A stretch of 21,008 nucleotides of DNA from an uncultured Oscillospiraceae bacterium. GTDB taxonomy: Bacteria; Bacillota; Clostridia; Oscillospirales; Oscillospiraceae. The stretch is taken from assembly GCA_934589705.1 (NCBI GenBank), contig CAKTOH010000025.1, positions 1 to 21,008 on the forward strand, in the 5' to 3' direction. Of this stretch, positions 14,349 to 21,008 are shown piece after piece (positions within the stretch are counted from its first letter, which is position 1; the number at the start of each line of letters is the position of its first letter). Position numbers and translations under genes: made by a program. A model generated the notes under the pieces. It saw only the letters and a program-made list of their open reading frames with translations, ran no database searches and was not told the DNA's origin.

Positions 14349-15626
14349 ATGGAAAACAAGGAATTTCTGGACGCCATTTTGGGACTGGTGTCCATCGAGA
14401 GCATTGCCCGGGTGAACGTGACCCCGGAAGCCCCCTACGGCGAAGGCCCTGCCAAGGCGCTTCAATATGTGATGGCGCTGTGCGAAAAGCTGGGCATCCG
14501 GACGGTGAACCTGGACGGCAAAATCGCCTGGGCGGAAATCGGTCAGGGTGAAGAAATCGTGGGGGTGCTGGGACATCTGGATACCGTACCCGCAGGCAGC
14601 GGCTGGGCCCACAACCCCGGCGGCGAGCTCTGCGGCGACCGGCTCTACGGCCGGGGCGTGGCCGACGACAAAGGCCCCACGCTGGCAGCCCTCTTTGCCA
14701 TGAAGGAACTCCAGGACGCGGGCGTTCCCCTGAACCGCCGGGTGCGGCTGATCTTCGGCCAGTGCGAGGAAAGCGGGGACTGGGACGACATGAACTACTA
14801 CAAGCAGACCCAGCAGCTGCCGGTCTTCGGCTTCACCCCCGACGCGGAGTTCCCCGCCATCTACGGAGAAAAGGAAATTCTGAACTTCCAGCTGTCCCTG
14901 CCGGTTTCCGAGAGCGGCCTGGTGCGCATCGAGGGCGGCAATGCCCCCAACATGGTAGCCGACTGGTGCCGCTGCGCCTACCTTGCCGCCGACGGTGCCG
15001 AGCGCACCCTGGAAACCCACGGCCGCAGTGCCCACGCCAGCACCCCGGAAAAGGGAGAAAATGCCATCACCGCCATGATGGAGGCTCTCCATGAGGCGGG
15101 GGTCGAAAGCCCCCTGGTGGATTTTTACCGGGCGCACATTGGCTCCGATTTGAACGGCGTGAAAATGGGCTGCGGCCTGGAGGATGTCCAGAGCGGCAAG
15201 CTGACTCTGAATGCCGGTGTTCTGCGCACGGAAGGCGATGAAATCGTCCTGACCCTGGACATCCGCAGTCCCGTGACCTTCAACCGGGCGGCGGTGGAAA
15301 CGCCCATTGCCGCCGCCTGCGCCCCCTACGGCATCACCTGCCGGTGCACCGCCAACGAGCATCCTGTGTACATGGACAAAAACGGCAAGGTGGTTCAGGC
15401 CATGGTGGGCATTTACCGGGAGTATACCGGCGATCCCTCCGAGCCCACCGTCATCGGCGGCGGCACCTATGCCCGGGCCATGCCGGGAATCGTGGCCTTC
15501 GGCCCCATGCGTCCCGGTCGGGAGTGCACCGAGCACCAGAAGGATGAGTACCTTCTGGTGGAGGATCTGCTGGCCGCCAAGGAAATTTACCGGAAAACCA
15601 TTGAAACTCTGGCAAACCTGGACTAA
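14349..15626 (+). CDS. M20 family metallodipeptidase (PepV/Sapep-like)
   Basis: A 425-aa cytosolic peptidase with the expected metal-site residues: GHLDTV (His76, catalytic Asp78), GRGVADDKGP (bridging Asp106), CEESGDWD (catalytic Glu140 and Glu141), TPDAEFP (Asp165) and ECTEHQKDE (His396). The family hydrolyses dipeptides, including some with unusual N-terminal residues, using Zn or Mn. The lid domain (about 180-300) contains the THGRSAHAS motif typical of the PepV/Sapep subgroup. Length is close to the 430-470 aa of this subgroup. The ATG at 14349 follows AGGAGG. It is a single gene, ending in a shared terminator opposite the XRE regulator. Confidence 0.93.
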   Translation: MENKEFLDAILGLVSIESIARVNVTPEAPYGEGPAKALQYVMALCEKLGIRTVNLDGKIAWAEIGQGEEIVGVLGHLDTVPAGSGWAHNPGGELCGDRLYGRGVADDKGPTLAALFAMKELQDAGVPLNRRVRLIFGQCEESGDWDDMNYYKQTQQLPVFGFTPDAEFPAIYGEKEILNFQLSLPVSESGLVRIEGGNAPNMVADWCRCAYLAADGAERTLETHGRSAHASTPEKGENAITAMMEALHEAGVESPLVDFYRAHIGSDLNGVKMGCGLEDVQSGKLTLNAGVLRTEGDEIVLTLDIRSPVTFNRAAVETPIAAACAPYGITCRCTANEHPVYMDKNGKVVQAMVGIYREYTGDPSEPTVIGGGTYARAMPGIVAFGPMRPGRECTEHQKDEYLLVEDLLAAKEIYRKTIETLANLD

Positions 15627-15718
15627 TTTTCGTGCAAGCCGAACCGAGAATTTCTGAGCGGCTCCGTCCGGCTATTATGGACAAGGGCAGAATTGTGCTG
15701 CCCTGAAAACTCTATGAC

Positions 15719-15750
15719 AAAAACCGCCCTGCTTCCGCAGAGCGGTTTTT
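15719..15750. terminator. Bidirectional terminator between dipeptidase and XRE regulator
   Basis: AAAAACCGC-C-CTGC (15719-15732) pairs with GCAG-A-GCGGTTTTT (15737-15750) around TTCC, with one mismatch. A/T runs on both sides allow it to serve the plus-strand gene ending at 15626 and the minus-strand gene ending at 15786. Confidence 0.8.
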
Positions 15751-15785
15751 GCTGCACAAGACTTTTGGCAAATCAAGCCCTGCGC

Positions 15786-16226
15786 TTACTTTTTCCAATG
15801 CTTCAGCTGGGGCACAACGGCCTCCATGTGGGCACGCACCTGCTCCGCAGGCCAGTCTGCCGTTGCCATGTGGTTTACGCAGAAGTCGATGAGCTGCTCC
15901 GGGCTGGAATAGCGAAACTGGCCGCCCTCGTAGCACCATTTGCAATATTCCTCGTTCAGAGCGCCGTCCGGCTCCCGGCTGAGAATGCCGTCCTCCAGAG
16001 GCATCCCGCAGCACTGGCAGAACAGCTGCCGGGGCGAACCCAGCAGGGTGTTGATGGACACGTCATACAGCCCGGACAGCAGCTTCAGGGTTTCCGTGTT
16101 GGGGACGGTTTCGCCGGTTTCCCACCGGGACACCGCCTGCCGGGTCACGAAAAGCTTTTCCGCCAGCTCCTCCTGGGAATAGCCCTTCCGGGTGCGCAAA
16201 TCCCGCAAAATTTCCTTGATTTCCAT
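15786..16226 (-). CDS. XRE-family regulator with C-terminal zinc ribbon
   Basis: A 146-aa protein. Residues 1-62 are a Cro/CI-type helix-turn-helix (KGYSQEELAEKLFVTRQAVSRW). Residues 69-103 are a zinc-ribbon domain, CQCCGMPLE...YCKWCYEGG, matching the putative zinc-ribbon family often fused to XRE domains. A short helical tail ends in PQLKHWKK. It probably represses or senses through the metal-binding region; the target is unknown. The ATG at 16226 has a GGGAGG site 8 bases upstream. It is divergent from the YgjP-like gene, and an inverted repeat overlaps that gene's promoter. Confidence 0.9.
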   Translation of the reverse strand: MEIKEILRDLRTRKGYSQEELAEKLFVTRQAVSRWETGETVPNTETLKLLSGLYDVSINTLLGSPRQLFCQCCGMPLEDGILSREPDGALNEEYCKWCYEGGQFRYSSPEQLIDFCVNHMATADWPAEQVRAHMEAVVPQLKHWKK

Positions 16227-16283
16227 GTAAATTCCCTCCCATAATTTGACTTTGGTGCTTTCACTTTACCACAAAATCCTCCC

Positions 16284-16310
16284 GGACGCAAGAAACCCGC
16301 TGTTGCGTCC
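16284..16310. promoter_or_regulatory. Perfect 8-bp inverted repeat, possible operator
   Basis: GGACGCAA (16284-16291) and TTGCGTCC (16303-16310) are perfect complements separated by 11 bp. The right arm covers the -35 box of the promoter at 16303. Position between a divergent XRE regulator and its neighbour suggests an operator; this is inference only. Confidence 0.4.
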
Positions 16311-16331
16311 CCGGAAAAAAAGCGGTACAAT
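16303..16331 (+). promoter_or_regulatory. Sigma-A-type promoter of the YgjP-like gene
   Basis: TTGCGT (16303-16308), a 17-bp spacer and TACAAT (16326-16331). Transcription would begin about 25 bases before the ATG at 16361, leaving room for the AAGGAG site. Confidence 0.7.
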
Positions 16332-16360
16332 GAGGAAAAATATCTCAAAGGAGATTTCCT

Positions 16361-17086
16361 ATGGCCGAAGCCCAACGCACCATTCTGCTTTCCGGAGTAC
16401 CCCTTTCCTACACCCTGGAGCGAAAAAACGTGAAAAATCTGAATCTGCGGATTTATCCGGACGGCAGCGTCCGGGTTTCCGCCAACCGCCGGGTGCCTGT
16501 CCGGGAAATCGAAGCTTTTTTGATCGGCCATGAGGACTTTATCCGGAAGGCTCAGAGCCGGTTCCGGGAGCGGCCTCAGGCGGCGTCACTGGAATACGTC
16601 ACCGGGGAACGGCTCCCCTTCCTGGGAGAGGCTCTGGAATTGCGGGTGGTTTCCGGAGAGCGGGAGGCCGTGGCCTTGGAAAACGGGAAGCTGGTGCTGA
16701 GGCTGAAAAATCCGGAGGATTTTTCCCGGCGGGAAAGGCTGGTGGGCCGGTTCTGGGATGCCCAATGTCAGGCGGTGTTTCCGGAGATTCTCCGGGAATG
16801 CTATCCCCTGTTTCAGGACTTGGGGGTTCCCTACCCCACCCTTCGGATTCGGTCGATGAAGTCCCGGTGGGGCTCCTGTCTGCCGGGCAAGGGGGTCATC
16901 ACCCTGAGCAAGCAGCTGCTGGCCGCACCCCGGGAGTGCATTGAATATGTAGTGGTGCACGAATATTGCCACTTTCTCCATCCCAACCACGGCAAGGGAT
17001 TCTATGCTTTGCTTGCCGACCGGATGCCGGATTGGAAGGAGCGGAAAATGGTGCTTAATGATGGGGTTCCATCTGCCGGTAAATAA
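16361..17086 (+). CDS. YgjP-like (DUF45/M48-type) zinc metallopeptidase
   Basis: A 241-aa soluble protein with the zincin motif HEYCH (200-204) and further histidines in HPNHG (His207, His210), the latter the probable third zinc ligand. The upstream RSMKSRWGSC block (about 165-174) is characteristic of the YgjP/SprT-like metal-dependent hydrolase group. Length agrees with the family's usual 230-250 aa. The substrate is unknown; members are often found near DNA repair or restriction genes, which is not the case here. The ATG at 16361 follows AAGGAG. A hairpin repeat begins three bases after the stop codon and may act as a 3' end. Confidence 0.92.
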   Translation: MAEAQRTILLSGVPLSYTLERKNVKNLNLRIYPDGSVRVSANRRVPVREIEAFLIGHEDFIRKAQSRFRERPQAASLEYVTGERLPFLGEALELRVVSGEREAVALENGKLVLRLKNPEDFSRRERLVGRFWDAQCQAVFPEILRECYPLFQDLGVPYPTLRIRSMKSRWGSCLPGKGVITLSKQLLAAPRECIEYVVVHEYCHFLHPNHGKGFYALLADRMPDWKERKMVLNDGVPSAGK

Positions 17087-17152
17087 AACGTCATTGCTCG
17101 CCAGTGTCGCAACACTGGCAAGCAATTCGTTTCTAAAGCCTTCCTCTCCGGG

Positions 17153-17216
17153 TGGTGCTCCGCGCAGCGAATCAAAATCTAACAATTGCCAGTGGCAATT
17201 GCTCCATAATGTAAAG
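17153..17216 (-). mobile_element. D3, D-family hairpin unit
   Basis: Begins TGGTGCTCCGCGCAGCGAAT and carries the hairpin CAATTGCC-AGT-GGCAATTG (17183-17201). Same layout as D1. The flanking sequence cannot be matched to an unbroken copy in this window, so the 64-bp limits are set by comparison with D1 and D2. Confidence 0.5.
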
Positions 17217-17378
17217 GTGGCTCGCGCGTCCCCCGCAAGCGCGAGACGGATGAGGGCCGCCTCATACTTTATTTTCCCCTCATCCGCCCGCTGCGGCGGG
17301 CACCTTCCCCCAAGGGAAGGCAGGGGGGTACGGATTGTGACCAGAGGGAATCCCTGGAAGGGGCCACACCAGCGTTGC

Positions 17379-17440
17379 ATAAATCAAGGTATGACTGCCA
17401 CTGGCAGTCATTAGAATTTTGATTCGCTGCGCGGAGCACC
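17379..17440 (+). mobile_element. D4, 62-bp D unit inserted in the loop of an R hairpin
   Basis: The left R half CCACACCAGCGTTGC (17364-17378) and right half ACGCTGGTTCGCAATGACA (17441-17459) match the intact R5 at 3747-3781, where a single G separates them. The 62 bp between contain ATGACTGCC-ACT-GGCAGTCAT (17391-17411) and GATTCGCTGCGCGGAGCACC. Confidence 0.7.
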
Positions 17441-17486
17441 ACGCTGGTTCGCAATGACATATTTCTTGGGGCGTACTCTGTGAAAT

Positions 17487-17512
17487 GGGGCGGCGGAAAA
17501 TTCCGCCGCCCC
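17487..17512 (-). terminator. Terminator hairpin of the second BspA-like gene
   Basis: GGGGCGGCGGAA (17487-17498) and TTCCGCCGCCCC (17501-17512) are perfect 12-bp arms with a two-base nominal loop, 20 bp beyond the stop at 17532. The T-run on the minus strand is short (ATTTCAC), so efficiency is uncertain. Confidence 0.6.
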
Positions 17513-17531
17513 TTTGGTCGTCCCTTTGGGC

Positions 17532-20500
17532 TTATTTCCGCACGGTCAGGGTGAGCTTTGCCTGGGTGGGCTTGGTGTCCGAGATCCCGTTGGCTGGGGT
17601 CACGTCCAGAATCAGGGTGTACCTGCCGGGCTTCAGATCGGTGAAGGCTCCGGAAGGAACGGTAACCATCCCGGATTGGGAGTCAAACCCGATGCCGCCG
17701 GCCGTCTCCACTGCCTCCCGAAGGGCGGCGGTGGTCTTGGCGTTCAACGTAACGTCTCCGATTTTCGCCCCGGCGGGACTGGCGACCACAAGCTGCTGCA
17801 TCAGGGCTGTGGTCTGGGTGGTAAACACCGTCCGGTTGGGCAGCTTTGCCAGCTTGAAGGCGCTTTGGGAGACCTTGACGCTCAGAGCTGCGCCGTTGAT
17901 CTTCTTGCCGCAGGCCGTCAGAACCGGGGTCACCTTGTAGGTGGTCTTGGTGGAGTAATGCTCACCGGACTTGGCCAGAGTCAGGTGAATCTTGCCCTCG
18001 GAATCCAGGCTTATATTGAACAGCTCCGCGTCGTCGCCGGTCAGCTCCACCGCCGTGGGGGCGTTCAGGCAGTTCGTCATCTTGGGGGTATAGACGATCT
18101 CGCTGTCCGGATTCAGCACATCCAGCTTGCCCTTGGCGCTGAGCTTGAAGGTGGGTTCCTTGTCGTAGGTCTGGATTTTCAGGGTCAGGGGCTTATCCAG
18201 CTCCATCGCCATGTAATTGAGGCCATCCAATGTGCGTATCTTCATGCCGCTGAGCTGGAGGGTTCCGCCGTCTATGGTGTCCTGCGTCAGCTTAATGGTC
18301 ATCTCCCCGGTAAGCTGTCTGTGGCGCACGACGTTCTCCGGCAGGCTATCCCAATACACAACATGCCCCGGATCGCTGACGCTGACCTTGACGGTGACAG
18401 TTTCCTCCCCTACCAAACGCTTATTCAGCTTCACGGTAGAAGCGGACAGCTTGACCGTGGGAACCTTTTCCTCCACGTTGATCGTCAGCTTACCGGTAAT
18501 GTCCGCCGTCTGACTGTCAGATGCGTAGCCGGCAACTGCAAACACATGATAGGTAAGGGTATACTTGCCCTTGGCCGGCATTACCGGCTCATTCGCGGAG
18601 TGGTAAACTCTGATTGTTCCATTATAGTATTTCGCTACCAAGCCCTCGGGAACGTTCTCAAATGTCACCTCCCGCACACGCAGGTTTCCCTCTTTCAGCG
18701 TCACACGGGTCTCGTCACTTGTCCAGGGGAAGAACCGGTTCAGGGTCAGCTTCGTGCTGCTCAGCTTGAGGGTGGGAGCCTTATTGGTGACGGTGATCTT
18801 GTGGGTCAGCTTCACCGGTCTTCTCCAGGAATAATCCCGAACGTAGAAATTGACGGTGGTGCTCTTCGCCTCTTTCAGCGTAATGGTTATGGTAACCCAA
18901 TTCTGGCTCACGTTCTCCACGTTTGGGTCATCCCAGGTAATATACGGCAGGTTGGCAACGCCGTTCAGCCGGGTGCTCACGCTCAGGTTGTCGCCTAAGG
19001 ACGTATTGATAACGGAAGCCGTAGACGCCAATGTCATCTCCGGCGCCTTGTTTTCCGTGGCGATGGTGATGGTCTTGGTCACAGGGGTGTTGTAGCCCGC
19101 GAAAAGAACGCTCAGAGTTGCCTTGGTGTTGGGTTTCTCGGAGACACCGTCGTGTTTGTAATTCAGCTGGTAACGGCTGTCGTCATGCTCGTCATACTTG
19201 ACCAGCTTGAAATCCTCGCTGTCCAGCTCCACATTCTCCACCTGGCCGCCGGTAATGATCAGCGCGGCGTTGCTGTACCAACTGTACGAGTTATAGAAGA
19301 GGTTGAACTTCCCGTCCTGCTTCACGGTAAGCTTGGGCAGGGCCACCGTGACCTTCACGGTCAAATCGTAATCATAGCTCTTGCGGTTTCCGCATTCCAC
19401 CGTCAGGGTTACGGGGTAGGTGCCCTTGCTCACAAACTGAGCCGGTGCAATGGTCAGAATGCCGTTTTCGTAGCCGGCGGTAAACCGGTCGTCGTTCAGA
19501 GAAACCTTCCGAATCAGGTTGCCGTAGTTTTCCGCCAGCTCCAGCTCCGCGCCCTGGGTGGACGCACCGTTCAGGCTCACCGTGGAGGAAACCAGTCTGG
19601 GCGTCCGATCCTGATAGGTCACGTTCAGGGTAACGGAGGCTTCCTTCTTGCCGCCGTCCATGGCCTGGGCGGTAATCACCGCCCTGCCGGAGCCTACCAG
19701 GGTCACAAGGCCGCCGTCCACCACCGCCACCTTCTCGTCGCTGCTGCGCCACTGCACCGGGCTGACGGCCTCGGCAGGCAGGGTCGAAGCCTTGAAGCGC
19801 AGGGTGTCCCCGTCCTCGGCGGAAACATCCTGCTCGGCGGGAGCCGGATTGCCCCGATACTGGATGGTTACCTGGCTGACCTGGGGCAGGATCGTAAATT
19901 GCTTGGTCATCCTGACCGTGCTGCCGGTGAGAACAGCCGTGACCTGAACCGTCGTCGGTTCTTCCACGATTCCGGCGGTCAGAACGCCCTTTTCGGTCAC
20001 AGTCGCGTATTCCTGACCGCTTACCAGGAACCACCTGGCGGTGATTTGCTTGGCTCCGGGCATAGCCACGGCGGACAGAGCCAGCTTTTCGCCGCTGATG
20101 AGGGTATCCACACCCTGGGGCAGGATCATGAGCCCCTCGGTGAAGGTGACCGTTTTGCTGCCCTGAGCGCCGGTCATGGCGTCGCGGCACGTTAGCCTCA
20201 CCTTGCCGGAGCTCTTCATTTTCAGATAGTAGCCGCCCTCCTGGCCGCAAACTTCCGCGATTTCCGAGCAGGGAATTTCTCCCTCCGCGGTTTCCAGTGC
20301 CCAGCGCAGCCGGGCATTTTTCACGCCCGCGGGCAGGGTAACGGTGCCCTCCAGGGAGGTGCGCAGCTCCATGATTTCATCGGGAACGCCGGTCAAGTCC
20401 AGCAGCACCAGCTTTTCACAGCCGGTGAAGCAGTCCTCGCCCACGCTTTTCAGAGAAGCGGGCAGCTTCACATTGGTGAGCTCTCCGCAGCGCAGGAAGG

Positions 20501-21008
20501 CGGCCTTGCCCAGGGCGGTCAGGGAACCGGGCAGGCTCACGGTCTCCAGATTCTTACAGTCCTGGAATGCGGAGCTGCCGATGGAGGTCACGCCCTGCCC
20601 CAGGATCACCAGCTTGATCTGATCCCGATACTCCGCCCAGGGCGCGCCGGTGGCGGCAAAGTCCGCCATGTCCCCGGTGCCGGAGATGGTCAGGTCACCG
20701 GCGGTGCTCAGGCTCCAGGTCAGAGCCTCGCCGCAGGAGCCGGAGGCTGTCTCCTCGGTCAGCGTTGGCCCTACCGGGAAATTTGAATAGCCCTTATCAT
20801 CCGCCCATTGAATGTTTGTATCCCAGTCCAAGTAGGTACCGGAGAAATAAATCTTCTTCAGGTTTTTCATGCCGCTAAGGGCACTCGCGCCGATGGTCTT
20901 GATGGAGTTGGTAAGCCACAGCCGCTGAACTCCGGAGCAGTTGTTGAACGCGCCATCGCTGATGGTCAACACGCCCCTCGGCAGAATGATCTCCTCGATG
21001 CCGGAGCA
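17532..21008 (-). CDS. Second BspA-like / multi-Ig surface protein (5' end beyond the window)
   Basis: The frame is open through the right edge, so 1158 C-terminal residues are visible and the signal peptide is missing. An internal GTG at 20972 is not the start: the LRR pattern continues upstream of it (CSGIEEIILPRG). Order (numbered from the edge): end of one LRR block (1-60), a cap with DLTISGTGDM and APW (about 90-125), a short second LRR block (about 130-205), an Ig-like segment, two Big-type Ig domains (about 295-480), then a chain of beta modules, ending in TLTVRK. From the KFNLF element onward it is homologous to residues 575-955 of the protein at 9970, with extra modules between. Probably a secreted adhesin-like protein; no sortase or SLH anchor is visible. 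Confidence 0.9.
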   Translation of the reverse strand, partial: CSGIEEIILPRGVLTISDGAFNNCSGVQRLWLTNSIKTIGASALSGMKNLKKIYFSGTYLDWDTNIQWADDKGYSNFPVGPTLTEETASGSCGEALTWSLSTAGDLTISGTGDMADFAATGAPWAEYRDQIKLVILGQGVTSIGSSAFQDCKNLETVSLPGSLTALGKAAFLRCGELTNVKLPASLKSVGEDCFTGCEKLVLLDLTGVPDEIMELRTSLEGTVTLPAGVKNARLRWALETAEGEIPCSEIAEVCGQEGGYYLKMKSSGKVRLTCRDAMTGAQGSKTVTFTEGLMILPQGVDTLISGEKLALSAVAMPGAKQITARWFLVSGQEYATVTEKGVLTAGIVEEPTTVQVTAVLTGSTVRMTKQFTILPQVSQVTIQYRGNPAPAEQDVSAEDGDTLRFKASTLPAEAVSPVQWRSSDEKVAVVDGGLVTLVGSGRAVITAQAMDGGKKEASVTLNVTYQDRTPRLVSSTVSLNGASTQGAELELAENYGNLIRKVSLNDDRFTAGYENGILTIAPAQFVSKGTYPVTLTVECGNRKSYDYDLTVKVTVALPKLTVKQDGKFNLFYNSYSWYSNAALIITGGQVENVELDSEDFKLVKYDEHDDSRYQLNYKHDGVSEKPNTKATLSVLFAGYNTPVTKTITIATENKAPEMTLASTASVINTSLGDNLSVSTRLNGVANLPYITWDDPNVENVSQNWVTITITLKEAKSTTVNFYVRDYSWRRPVKLTHKITVTNKAPTLKLSSTKLTLNRFFPWTSDETRVTLKEGNLRVREVTFENVPEGLVAKYYNGTIRVYHSANEPVMPAKGKYTLTYHVFAVAGYASDSQTADITGKLTINVEEKVPTVKLSASTVKLNKRLVGEETVTVKVSVSDPGHVVYWDSLPENVVRHRQLTGEMTIKLTQDTIDGGTLQLSGMKIRTLDGLNYMAMELDKPLTLKIQTYDKEPTFKLSAKGKLDVLNPDSEIVYTPKMTNCLNAPTAVELTGDDAELFNISLDSEGKIHLTLAKSGEHYSTKTTYKVTPVLTACGKKINGAALSVKVSQSAFKLAKLPNRTVFTTQTTALMQQLVVASPAGAKIGDVTLNAKTTAALREAVETAGGIGFDSQSGMVTVPSGAFTDLKPGRYTLILDVTPANGISDTKPTQAKLTLTVRK

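Larger units (their letters stand above)
17089..17459. repeat. Second R/D repeat mosaic, no nuclease gene
   Basis: The stretch begins with CGTCATTGC and ends with TCGCAATGACA, the same outward-facing ends as the cassette at 2788-3810. Contents in order: R6 hairpin GCCAGTGT/ACACTGGC around CGCA (17090-17127); D3 (17153-17216); a CTCGCGC/GCGCGAG stem; CGGATGAGGG/CCCTCATCCG; GCCCGC-TGCG-GCGGGC; CCTTCCC/GGGAAGG; a long R variant with the extra block (about 17333-17363); and an R hairpin split by D4. No gene is present. Confidence 0.8.

Noticed and set aside
14337..15536. 399-codon minus-strand frame
   Set aside because: Antisense to the M20 dipeptidase, whose metal-site motifs are complete; the minus frame is low-complexity His/Gly/Ala sequence.
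17532..17600. Sortase LPxTG anchor at the end of the BspA-like proteins
   Set aside because: The last 40 residues of both proteins contain no LPxTG-like motif, no hydrophobic helix and only a single terminal Lys.
17514..18998. 494-codon plus-strand frame opposite the second surface protein
   Set aside because: Shadow frame; it overlaps the whole conserved C-terminal module on the minus strand and resembles no family.
20970..20972. GTG at 20972 as the true start of the second BspA-like gene
   Set aside because: The same frame continues to the window edge with a leucine-rich-repeat pattern, and there is no signal peptide after the GTG.

Overview
The window looks like a chromosomal segment of a moderately GC-rich anaerobic Firmicute, most likely a gut Clostridia of the Oscillospiraceae/Ruminococcaceae type. 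This is inferred from gene content (BspA-like leucine-rich surface proteins, DUF6273 protein, YgjP-type metallopeptidase, PepV-like dipeptidase), purine-rich AGGAGG ribosome sites and sigma-A-like promoters. No rRNA, tRNA or taxonomic marker is present, so the genus cannot be set.

Layout. (1) 1-2709, minus: a large secreted beta-helix/Ig-like surface protein, cut by the left edge. (2) 2788-3810: a mosaic of hairpin repeats ending in the same inverted 11-mer, with an intact 96-aa GIY-YIG nuclease gene in the middle. (3) 3830-6211, minus: a MalT-like LuxR regulator. (4) 6361-6634: a repeat (family C) broken by two 64-bp hairpin units (family D). (5) 6849-9476, plus: an apparent two-gene operon of a 50-aa membrane peptide and a P-type cation ATPase. 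(6) 9502-9726: an unbroken C repeat and a terminator. (7) 9970-12837, plus: a complete BspA-like leucine-rich-repeat surface protein. (8) 12921-13080: an AT-rich hairpin cluster. (9) 13089-14003, minus: a zinc-ribbon/one-TM/DUF6273 protein. (10) 14349-15626, plus: an M20 dipeptidase. (11) 15786-16226, minus: an XRE regulator with zinc ribbon, divergent from (12) 16361-17086, plus: a YgjP-like metallopeptidase. (13) 17089-17459: a second repeat mosaic. (14) 17532-21008, minus: a second BspA-like surface protein, cut by the right edge.

How the parts fit. Three very large exported proteins dominate; two share a C-terminal module of several hundred residues and have no LPxTG or other anchor that I recognise. 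The remaining genes are housekeeping or regulatory and do not form one pathway.

The most unusual content is between the genes. At least two hairpin families (R and D) keep base pairing while their stem sequence changes. D units of 62-64 bp sit inside other repeats whose two halves still match unbroken copies elsewhere in the window, which is what insertion would leave. An intact GIY-YIG nuclease lies inside the largest R-repeat cluster. I propose a nuclease-associated family of small mobile hairpin elements; the sequence supports the structure and the nested insertions, while the link to the nuclease is inference.
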